Assembly: GCA_903813345.2 (NCBI GenBank)
Contig: CAIIXF020000006.1
Span: forward strand, 374,001-438,000
Source: Owenia fusiformis
Taxonomy: Eukaryota; Annelida; Polychaeta; Sabellida; Oweniidae
DNA: 64,000 nucleotides
Direction: 5' to 3'
Both the position numbers and the translations under genes were made by a program. This document shows positions 1-11,500 of the stretch, in pieces; within the stretch, counting starts at the first letter, position 1, and every line of letters starts with the position of its first letter. Below the pieces are notes generated by a model. It saw only the letters and a program-made list of their open reading frames with translations, was not told the DNA's origin and ran no database searches.

Positions 1-151
1 GTTAGCAAAGGTTATTTTAAACCACTTAAACAATATGAGTTAAAAGTTAAGGTAACCTGTGACCTACCCTCTGAAATCTACAGCTGAACATCTCTTAAAA
101 TGTAAACACATACTATTTACATCTGTTTTACTGTACTGTGTTTCTCACTAC

Positions 152-232
152 AGGCAAAGAGCTAAGCAAGGAGCTTGGAGCTAGAGGGAAGGCTTGCATA
201 GAGCTCTATAATGCCTACAAAGAGGTCAAGAG
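152..232 (+). CDS. Candidate terminal exon of an unknown plus-strand gene
   Basis: A good acceptor (gtgtttctcactacag) is followed by 26 open codons with a Lys/Glu/Ala-rich, helix-like product ending in V-K-S and a TGA at 230-232. The surrounding 140-430 is noticeably richer in G+C than its flanks. No homology is recognised, and any upstream exon would lie outside the window. It could equally be non-coding unique sequence. Confidence 0.25.
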
Positions 233-710
233 CTGACAAACTGCACCAATGCAATGTATATCTATGCGTAGTATGTCTGAGGTGTCGTTTGCATCGCAAC
301 ATCCAGTCTATGAAGGGGTGTGCCAAGGTCATATCGCGTCAGGACCTAGAGGGAGCAGTTGTCACTGTGGGATGCGCACACGTGAAAACAGGAAGTGGTA
401 ACTTATATGTATCAAAGAAAGTGCTGAGCATACACGTATCTAGATTTTAAACAGTTGGAACTGTATGCATCAGGTAATACTTATAAAGTTGTCCCTCATA
501 TACGTAGTGCCTGCTGACCAATATGCTCAAAACACATTGTTATTGCAAAATAACAGGTTACAGGTGCAAATCCAGTGAAATGGTTCTGAGTGCTAAGAGC
601 TACATCATATTGCTTTTGATTATCAATGGTGCATCCTTGGAACTTGATATTAGTAATGGAAGTAATCAGTCCTAACATATAAACAAACAAGAACACAAAT
701 GTGTACAAAA

Positions 711-2333
711 TGTCCCAACCAATGGGTGATCCCGTCAAATGGTTATCCTGAAAATGAGTAGACAAGACTTTACCAACACAATTTGAGGACGGAAAATCCA
801 AAATGGCCATCTTAAAATTTACCAAGAATGCCAAAAATTTAGTCAGTTCTAGATTTTCATACTAAGAACCACCCCTGAAAATTTGAAATTGATCCGTCAC
901 ACAGTTAACCAGAAAACATGTAAACAAGACTTTACAGACAAGATTTCAGGATGGAAAATCCAAAATGACTGCCTTGACATTTACCCAGAATGCAAATAAA
1001 AAACTAATCAGATGTAGATTTTCATACTAAGAATCATCCCTGAAAATTTGAAATTTATCTACTAAACGGTTCACCTAAAAATGCGTAGACAAGACTTTAC
1101 AGGCAAGATTTTAAGACGGAAAATCCAAAATGGCTGCCTTGACATTTATTCAGAATGCCAAAAAACTATTAAGATCTAGATTTTCATACTAAGAATCATC
1201 CCTGAAAACACGCAGACAAGACTTCACAGACAAGATTTTAGGACCCAAAAATCCAAAATGGCCGACAATAAAAAAGTCCTTATGAGTTTTTGCTGATTTC
1301 TTTTTACAAAATTATCACATATAGCTACTGTTAACAATAACATAGGCTTTTACAACAAAGTACATCTGAAATTATTTATAAAGCTACTAAATAGTTAAAG
1401 TATTAAAACTCAAAAACACCATTCAATATGATACAAAGTATTATCCCGCGCTAACTTTTCTTAAGACATTCAAAATGGCTGACATGACTGAGCTAACAGG
1501 TCCAAAACCTAATCAGATGTACAATGAAGTGAGCTGAACAAGATGTTAAAGTTTTAAAAGCAACTGTGAAGCCATTTTTCTTAAAGTTTGCAGACAAGGA
1601 TTTTAGCATTTGACTTCAAAATGGCATAGACTGAATACGACCGGACTGTCGAACAGACAGCTTCTTTATATAAATACAATTTTAAACTGTAAAGAGTTCC
1701 TGGATTATTATTTTTTTTCACCTCCTGCCCTCCTCAGATTAACCCCTCAACAAACCATGAAACATATAGTAGTAATTAACTTTGAATGGCCTAAGACTAA
1801 CTTACTACATGGAAAGCATAATTGTATTGAACCATCTATACATATTCTTTATTCGGTTTCAGTATAATGTTCACACTGTTCTTACAAATTGACAAAACCA
1901 GATTTAATGTCATTCAATCAATCCTAATGAAAAGATTTACAATTAGTGGAAACAACTTAACATTTGATTTTGGATTTCATTGATAGTGTCATAGCCTTAA
2001 AATGTATTTTGCTGTAACATTATTTTTTCAACAAACATACAAAATTCCCTGACATTTCCCTGACACATATACTGTTTCAAAATTCCCTGACATTTTTGGC
2101 CCTTTTTGACCCAATTTTAAAATTCCCCGACATTTCCAGCACCTGGAAAAATAAATCAATTTCCCTGACATTTCCAGGTGTGTACGAACCCTGCCACATC
2201 TATAGGCACTCATAAGTTATCCCTGAAAATTTGAAGGTGATATCTGTAGCGGTTTTGGAGAAAACTCCCGGACGTACGGACGGACGGACGCGCCTAGGCC
2301 GACAATATGGCCCCACACTATGTGGTGGGGACA
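711..2333. mobile_element. Non-autonomous TIR element, ATGTCCCCACC family, copy A
   Basis: Starts with (a)tgtcccaacc and ends with ggtggggacat, the inverted counterpart. Inside are about four ~160-bp direct repeats, each containing the stretches gacaagacttta and tccaaaatggc, then a G/C-rich subterminal block of ggac/gacg repeats ending cgcgcctagg. Compared with the copy at 40755-42237, bases ~1627-2194 are foreign: they replace the adjoining sequence with a block full of ttccctgacattt repeats, so another element inserted here. It lies in the ANKS1 intron beyond the last exon found. Confidence 0.8.
1627..2194. repeat. Insertion within copy A, with ccctgacattt repeats
   Basis: Absent from the equivalent place in the copy at 40755-42237, where the flanking sequence is nearly continuous. 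The right part repeats aattccctgacattt five to six times and ends gtgtacgaaccctgcc. No protein-coding capacity is seen. Type of element unknown. Confidence 0.55.
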
Positions 2334-2486
2334 TAAAAAGTGTGAATGCAGGATTGAAACAGTCTTGGTTCTTCACTAATAGACTGATGAATGGCCTTAT
2401 ACGTACATGTATAAGGGACATTGCTTCCAAACAATTGTTTTGTCGTTTTTGCCCTTTATACTCTCTCTCAATTAACACTCTCTTAC

Positions 2487-2558
2487 CTTCATTTTCTCAA
2501 TGGAAGACTTTGTGGACTCTATCCCTTTAAGTTCCTTCACCAATGTAGACCCAAGGTA
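2487..2558 (-). CDS. ANKS1: ANKS1 exon: PTB strand/helix (last exon found)
   Basis: 72 bp, 24 codons, phase 0 to 0, acceptor tcttacag, donor gtaagag. It encodes Y-L-G-S-T-L-V-K-E-L-K-G-I-E-S-T, the hallmark Y-L-G-S motif of PTB domains. The rest of the domain should follow at lower coordinates; the next ~1.6 kb is a transposon copy and I found no further PTB exon. Confidence 0.93.
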
Positions 2559-5500
2559 CTGTAAGAAAACATATATAAATGTGTACATATGGTATGTATA
2601 TATATTATACTCACAAAATGATTTTATCCACTCATGGATATTGAAATCTGCATTATTTTGCTAGAGTCACTCATACAGATATCTTAACATTTGTGGATAA
2701 AAATTATATCCCTCAAAAGTCATAGGATATCTTCTATACATGGTTACCCTATATATAACATGATTATGTTGAAATTATGTGATAGTTTCATGCATGAAGA
2801 GTTTATTAAAATGCTTATATGATTACAAGAACAAGTCAATATCAAATAAACAGTTATACCAAAATGAAAAATATAGACTTTATTCAGTTTCATGTGTTTT
2901 CATTAAAAGTAAACTAAACAGATTGTATGGTAGATGACCTCCGGCATACATAAGTCAAAAAATGCACTCATTCCACTCTAGCCACCTTAACATGGTATAA
3001 ATTCCCTCATTCCACTTGAGCCACCTTAATATGGTACTAATTCCACTCTAGCCACCTCAACATGGTGTACATTCACTTACCTGGGAAGTGTAGTTACAGC
3101 ATCCCTTAATGAGCACCTCTGGTCTGTGTCTCCATTGCTTTACTGGACTCTTCTCATGTGCCAAGTGTGGGGGACGGATATGTAGCATGTCATCATGAAC
3201 TCCTTTACTCTACAATGAAGGAAAACATTCTATGGGGAATCATGTAGAAATCTGAGGGTGAATAGTGGGTAAAATAGTGTTAAATGAGTGAGATGGAAAT
3301 CTGAAAGGATAATTGTGGGTGAAATAGTGTAAAATAAGGGACATGGAAATCTGAAGGGATAATTATGGTGAAATAGAGTAAAATGAGGGAGATGGAAATC
3401 TGAAGGGATAATTGTGGGTGAAATAGTGTAAAATAAGGGAGATGGAAATCTGAAGGGATAATTGTGGGTGAAATAGTGTAAAATAAGGGAGATGGAAATC
3501 TGAAGGGATAATTGTGGGTGAAATAGTGTAAAATGAGGGAGATGGAAATCTGAAGGGATAATTGTGGGTGAAATAGTGTCAAGTGTGGGGGACTGATGTG
3601 TTGCATTTCATTATACTCCTTTACCCTACATTACCCTAGAATAAAGGGGAGACTCTTTCTTTAAGAATTATTTAGAAATCTGGAGGAGAAATCATGGGTG
3701 AAACAGTTTCATATGAGTAAGGTGAAAATTTAACATGTCATAAAAGAAGATTTTAGATTTCATTTTGTCAGTTTTAAACAGTAGTGTATTCCTATGTCCT
3801 CACCTCAAACACAGAATCATCATCTTGATCATCATTGTCAAACTTCAAAATTTCACATTGTTGACCTTGAGTTTGACCTTTGACCTCTGTGTCATTTGAT
3901 ATACTAGATTTAATCTCTGTATACTTGAAGAGGTCGATATCAGCATGACTCGATGATGGATCAGGAGATTTCCAATTCTGAAATTAAGAGTTTACATACT
4001 GTTAATAATCTGCAAAAGGCCAACAAGTCCATTTTACAACAGATAACTACAATAAACCCTACTGATAATTCTACAGAGGAAATTCTACATAATATTAAAC
4101 AATACAGTAAAATCTGCAAGGAAAATTTTGAAAAACACACAGTTTTTGAGTGTGTACAATGTTTGAAAAGGAGGCCAGGCATTCACAAGAGAGAATTGTT
4201 CAGCAATACAGTTTTACTGAACATAAACATTTCCTATCACAATTGATACAAAAAAAACTATATTTACCACACTTGTTATATCAACCACACTTTCTAATCT
4301 ATCAACCAATGGCTCTTCAGGTCGATCACCAAGAGAGGCTAAAATTCTTTTTTGGTGGCCCTTCATGGTGATGTCTAAAACCTGGAATCACAGAATTTAT
4401 AGCATTTTATATTTAAAGAAAACACTCAGCTTTACTTAGTATATTTCTAAGCATTGGAATCAAAGAATAATGATGAGCATTATTGTACAATTAAGAACTT
4501 CATTTGAACATCTTTGGCTTGCTGAAACATATATAGGCCTGGTTGACTAAACTTACTCTAGACACTTCATGAGATTCATAAATGTTTTTCCCAATATTAG
4601 GATCACACATGAAACAACTAGCATTTGATGTTTCTTTAATACAGATTACATAATTTACATGGGTTTGCATTGTTCTTTTTTTAAATGTTTCCCTTTTCAC
4701 TTTCCAGTTGCCATAGCTATTTTCTATACTTACTGTAGTAAGCTGGATCTCCCATAACTTCCTAACTTTCTCCATGGTGTCAAATCCTATGTTTCTGAAT
4801 GTTTCCCAGTACTCTGACAGCCTCAGAGAATCTAACCACTCCTCCACTGAGCTAGGCAAATTGTCCTTATCTGAATAAATAAACCCAAATAATGAATAGA
4901 TGGCTTACAGTTTAGTGAGTTGATCCGGTTTTATTATTTTATGGCTCATCTGTGTTAAATTTTCATGTATTTAGGTTGATGCAATATTATAAAATACATA
5001 ACAAGACTGTAACATTCTGTGATAAAAATATCAATTCAAAGAGCAAAATGGACACTATGTAATTTACCCAGCATGCCCAAAACCTAATCAGATCTTGGTA
5101 CTCGTCTACTCTTGCATCTCCTGGAATTTTGATGACTCAATTTATGTGGCATCCACCTGTCCCCCATACAGACATCCAGCAGCACAAAATGACAATGATA
5201 TAGCCCCTTTTAAAAGTGCAATAAAAACGTAGTTCTTTTACCTATCTGTTTGAGGTTTGGTAGATCACTTGCAGCAGAGAGAATCTGTTTACGATGTTCC
5301 TCATTAGAGATCCCAATGTCAACCAAGTCACAATATTCCAACACATTAGGATTCTGGAACAGACAAGCAATATTCAAACTAAAAATTATTTGTAATATAT
5401 CTAACATATATACAAGTAAAACCTTTGAAGATGCAACTTTTGTAGTACAGGCCTATTTTTGACTTTTGGATATCCTATTATAAATAACATGTACACTAAC

Positions 5501-8500
5501 TGAAATAATGGCTCAATACAATGAAACCTGTGTATATGAAATACCCTCTGCTGGGGGAAGAGGTCCTTGTAGATATGTGTTCATTGTGCTCCTAACAGAT
5601 AGAGATAATTAATGTTGTAACTCAATGATATTTCCAAGAAGAAAGGTGTTCCTAACTTACCCCTACCCTTACCCCCTATCACACCAAACTAGTTCTCAAC
5701 CATAAAACGGGCTGTGGTCGGGATATATGTCTAAATAATTAGCTACTTCGTTCATAAACAGTCCACAATGATGACCACGAGAACATTTTGAGCATGTTCT
5801 AAGTTCTAAAGGTCCTACCCGTTCGAGTACGTTCGATGAAGTTTGTAAATAGACCCCAAACGGTTCTAAGTACATCCAGTCCGTTCGTACACAGTTGAAG
5901 CCTGTTTTCAGGAATGTAGTGAGAACTAGTTTGGTGTGATAGTAGGGTTAGAGTTTCTGTTCCAATAGAAAGGTTTAACTGAATAAAAATATTCTCTGAA
6001 CTTTGACCTCAAGATGATAAAGTCCCCACTTACTAGAAAGTCCATGTCATCAAAGCCGTTTGCCACTAGCAGGTTTTCATACTGCCCCATTGAGATATCA
6101 TCTAACCAATCGCCAACTGACTGGATCTTCTTAACACCTACAATACAATAAACATAGCAGATATAAAGTCAAGCTTTTTTTATCAATTTTATACCGTAAA
6201 TGAATTCCTTTTTTCAATAGTTCATGTTTAAGATGTTGAACTCATTCATATTTTTGACATGTGATTTATATTTATAAAGTAACAATACCACTAAGTATCA
6301 TGATTTTTTGTTGATTGTTTATCTATTTGATTGTCTGTGCCACTATAAATTACAAATATCTTTGGAATAAATCATTGCCAATATAAATTGTTATTTTGGT
6401 GACTAATATTTTAACCACTCATGACCAACCTGCTATCAGCTTAGTGAAATCTTCCTCCAGTTCTCTCATGAAAACAGATTCCCGAGCGATTCCGCCACCA
6501 AAGGACGCCATTATGTTCTCAATCTATAAAATGCAAATAAAGCAAAGTTTTACTTTTGAAAGTGGTAAACAAAACAATGTTAAACACTAAGTGGCTTGTT
6601 AAAGGAGACCAGCAATATGTGGCCTATAACCTTCCAAAGGATTGGTAGCGATATGATGAACTTAAGTGAACACATTTTTCTCTTAAACCAGTCATCAAAA
6701 ATTCTGAAAAACATACACATCATCATTTATACAAAGGAAAGATTTAATCATTTCAAATAATTACCTTATTATAAAGGTATAGTTTAATTTAATCTACTTT
6801 GGGGATATTTATTTTATCTGTTTCAGATACTTTTTTAATGAACCAAACTTTCCTTTGTATCTCTACAATATTGTGAGATCGAATTACGCTGTGCATATAC
6901 ACACCACTTTGTTCCAGAAAGGCACGGATTGATATTTTATTTCATTCTCAAGAATCGGAAGAAAAAGAACAAAAAACAATTGCACTGAAAAACAAAAACT
7001 GTTTACTAAAACAATTATAAAAAATATATATATAAAAAAATTTACACTAAATTATTGTCAATCGGTAAATACAGATTGTGTTTTTTACAGATTTTTTCAA
7101 TAATTGGTTTAAGAGAAAAATAAGAGAAAAACAACATTGAATTTAGTTAACCATATCACTACCAATCCTTTCCCTGTATTTTCATTTCAAACCCATATTT
7201 GGTTCATATATCATGAATAGATGGCATCACTGCACTGTTCCCTTTCTCTCCTAACAATATCTGAACTTTGAACTTGGTTACACATTAACCTGTTAACTAG
7301 AGGTGTAACTCGCCAGAAAAATCCAACTCGAGTTCAACTTGCCAAATATTTCCAAAACTCGAGTAAAACTCGAGTTCATTCATTTCGTCCAGTACATATT
7401 GTAAACCCGGGTATAAAAAATTACTGTAACTTCAAGCAGCAAGTTTCTCTGGTTTAGTCTCATCTAAAAGGTGTTTAACACGTTGGGGCCATAAGAAAGT
7501 GTGGTATTCATTGCAGTTATCTCATATTTCAATCAAAAACGATCTGGTATAGACGTCACCACATACGGTAAGGACGAGAGATCGCTAGAATCTAACCAAG
7601 CAATATTTTAGAAAACCCAGAAGGGCCCCCCAAATTAATGAATGGTTTTCCCGGATTATCTTCATTATTTATACTAAAGACTGCTGGTTATCGATCCAAA
7701 GTTAAGACTTATGATCTTAATTTAATGATAGATCATCTTTTTTATGTAAAAGTCGTGTAAGCGACGTGAGAATAAGGGGACCATTTTTATTCAATTTTAG
7801 TGACTACTCTATTATCGCCCGTTGAGTTCCTTCGATAGTCGATCTTTTTCTGATTTTTTGGTGTAACTCTTCATTCCACGATATTTGTTGAACTTTGTGA
7901 AGCTTTGAGAGTGTTTTTAGGTGACAGGCGCTAAATATGGCGATCATTGGTATATTTATTCCACTAATGAAGTAATGTTGCACGATCTCTGGGACCCGAA
8001 TTCATTTTACATGCTTGCAAGATAGGCGAAACTCGCGAGTTGACTCGAGTTATAGCTAGCTCGCGAGTTGAAATAGATTGCGAGTTTCTAGAGGACAACT
8101 CGAGCCAATGTATAGGCAGCTATGACGAGCTGTACTCGTGTTACTGACTCGGGAGTTACACCTCTACTGTTAACTGATATGAATGCAGCTGATAAAGTTC
8201 AAAGCAATAGACTAATAACTACCAGACCTAGAAAATAATTCTATCTAGTGAACAAAGTTATATATATTATTTCAATGATAAATTATAAATAAATATTCAT
8301 GAAATAATAATATTCAATGTCCACCTAGTACACATGGACAGGTTGGCTCACTGCCAGGCTATAGACTATTAGATTAGCCAAAACCTATCTTTATAAAGAT
8401 TAGGATTAGTAACACTTTCTTTGTGGTATATAGGCATGAATGAATTGGTATTTTTGATCACACTACATGTACTGTATACAGCAGGATTAACCAATCAGAT

Positions 8501-11500
8501 GTGGACCTGTGGTAAAACTGGAAAATCAATATTGGTACAAATGTTATTGTGAACATGTGACATGTACTAGATGGATACAAAGTTCATGATAAACCTGGTA
8601 GTTTAAGGATGCGTTTAGGACACTACGTAGACACTAGTCGATACACTTAGAAATGTGATACAGGAAAATGAGTCAAAATGGACCTTTCATGACAATGAGA
8701 GAACAATTCATGCATGGGATATTAAGGTCTCATGGAAGTTAACAGGAAATGACAAAACAAAAAATGAAAAAGCCATGCTGGATTTTGAAAATTTTTTGAA
8801 CCAAGATAACAGAGTTCTGTTTGGACCTCCAGTCAGTTTAACTAGTTCCACATATCATTTACATGACCGGGAACACAATTGAAATGGTCAGAATGACCAT
8901 AAACATGATAGAATAACCTTTTCAGCCCTCTGAAAATATGACTAAAAAATAGCTAAGAGTCGGTGCTCAGGAAAGGTCACCAAACAGAATCTTTTGACTT
9001 TTTCAGAAAATGTGCCCAATATATTGCTCTAAATGATACAATTTAAAAAAATTTGATATCATTCTTAGAAAAAGAAAAAATTTAAAAAAACTGAATTGAA
9101 AATCGATATATTTTCCTTTTTACTACAGCCATTATTGTTTCAGGCAATTTTTTAAAATTTCAAAGATTGTGTCATTTAGAGCAATATATTGGACACATTT
9201 TCTGAAAAAATCAAAAGATTCTGTCGATTGACCTTTCCTGAGCACCTACTTTTAGCTATTTTTCAGTCACATTTTCAGAGGGCTGAAAAGGTTATTTTAT
9301 CATGTTTATGGTCATTCTGACCATTTCAATTGTGTTCCCAGTCATGTAAATGATATGTGGAACTAGTTAAACTGACTGGAAGTCCAAACAGAACTCTGTT
9401 ATTTTGGTTTAAAAATTTTTCAAAATCCAGCATGGCTTTGTCATTTTTTGTTTTGTCATTTCCTGTTAACTTCCATGAGACCTTAAAGACTTCACCTTTA
9501 GTCAAGGAGACACCCACAAAAGCTGAACAAGATCAACTGTCTCATTTTGTGACAGAAATACACAATATGGCGAAACTGAAATACAGTCAGGCAGAATTGG
9601 ACAATCATGAACACTATATTAGGAATCGTATCGTAAAGGCACTTTGTAAAAGGTTGGCAATGCTTTCATCTCTTCTCGCTGTGTCAGACATTCTGCCAAA
9701 TGGAAGTTCATACCAAGGTACAAAAATTGATACACCTTGTGAATATGATTATATACTGCCAATGGATATGTCAAAGAATAATAAAGATGTTGTGTTTACT
9801 CGAATACCATATAGAAGTTATGCTCTAGATGTTAATATCTATGGTGATACTTTTACTGAAATAACTCAGCTGTTCTCAAAACTTACACATCTTGATTCGG
9901 AGCTATTCAGGGACCATACACTGAATTCTCGTACTTTTGTAAGGTGTATTTTACTTCAAGCTCTGGACAAGTGTCTATCAGAATTGCATGCTGAAGGTGA
10001 ATTGGTTTACAAAGGTTTAGTACTTCTAGACAGCAAGCTTGAAAAAGAGAGTCCTAAATTCAATGAAGTGTATCTCCATTCACAAGAACATGGACCTTCC
10101 ATTCAACTGAGAGTTGGGGGACCGCTTTGTGTTACAGATATTGACATGGGATTTTGTCTAAAGGTACCAGGCGAAACCTTGACACAGGACACCTTCTATA
10201 TAGCTTTACTTTCACCACCTTTCTTGACACATTGGATAGTGTCAATATATCGTACGCCAAACATATCAAACATGGATGCTTGTCATAGATACATAATTAT
10301 GGCACTAAAATACATCTTAACAAAACTTGACAAACAACGAGCTTTCAATTCCTTTAGTTTGACAACTTTAGTGCGGTACCATATTGAAAATGAATGTGAC
10401 GGCAGTGCAGTAGAACAATCAATTGGGAAATGTTTCAATGATGTGTGTCACAGTATTGCTAGGCTACAATATGTCTCAAAATCAGACAGTCCAACAGAAC
10501 TTGTATCTTGGGGCCATTGGCTTGAAGACTTGATGAATAAAGATTGTCCTGGAATAAAAATATTTCGAAGAGGATCTTATGATAATTCAGAGCCAGTGTT
10601 TCCACTTGTAATATACATTCTAAACAAATTGGCAAAGTCCTCGTCTGGAGTTCCCACTGTGCAGGATATTCAAACACAAATTGACATGGTTGTTAAGACA
10701 TGCAAGCTGGAGGCATGGAGACAGCATATAATAATAACCTTACTCAGGAAAAACCAACTTTCATCAAGTGAGCAAGAGGACATTTTATCCACAGAAGATG
10801 TGTATGATTTGAGAGTGAAATACAATCATAAAAATGATACACTTTTTGGCACAGGAATAGTAGTGATTAACACACAAAGGATCATGGATATTATAGGCCA
10901 TCAATATGAATCTGCACCACCCAACAAGGACAATTTGTTTGTAATTCACGATCATCCGAACACAGGGTTCCAGAACTTCCAGACGTCATCCATAAAGTTC
11001 CTTCCTTAGGTCTGAGATATGGAGGCCTGTGTTAGGAGGATTGTGATTCACAACAAAAATTATATTATGAATATATGTAGCACATCATAGTTTATAACAT
11101 AAAATAACTTCATGTTTCTTATAAAGATGGCAATGATATACACCTATTTCTCCATTCATTCCAAAAATTGACAGAATTTGAAAGTTGAAGAATTTCAATT
11201 TGAGAATGCATATATTCATGCAATAAATCTCTGAAGTTGAAAAAATACTTAAATTCTTGCATATATTAGTCATGTTACTATTAATGGTATGTCAGTCAGC
11301 AACCATGAAGTAGTGGTTACTCCAGCAAATGGGGAAAAGAACAATACTTATTTTTGAGTCTTGCATCAAGGTTTCTCATCCAATTTCTAGTAGAAGGTCT
11401 TGATGCAGAAGTATTTCACACAATAATGTGTCCCTTATCAAGTTTTCAAATAAACCTCAGAACTTTGGTTTTATCATGAGAGACTTAAAATAGATGACTT

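Noticed and set aside
211-450. 79-codon plus-strand ORF
   Set aside because: In-frame stop just upstream (199), no splice support in that frame, no recognised motif.
2231-2530. Arg/Gly-rich ORFs over the ggac repeat tract (both strands)
   Set aside because: Low-complexity subterminal repeat of a transposon; the minus ORF also overlaps a real ANKS1 exon in another frame.
3280-3606. 108-codon minus-strand ORF with repeated I-S-L-I
   Set aside because: Artefact of the 50-bp minisatellite in an ANKS1 intron.
8655-8882. Small ORF on the plus strand and its twin on the minus strand at 9326-9517
   Set aside because: Both are antisense reading of the inverted-repeat arms; similarity between the two proteins follows from the DNA repeat, not from a gene pair.
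9357-9431. Extension of the cGAS-like protein to a start at 9357
   Set aside because: The codon there is GTG, not ATG. The first ATG in frame is 9432, with another good one at 9567.
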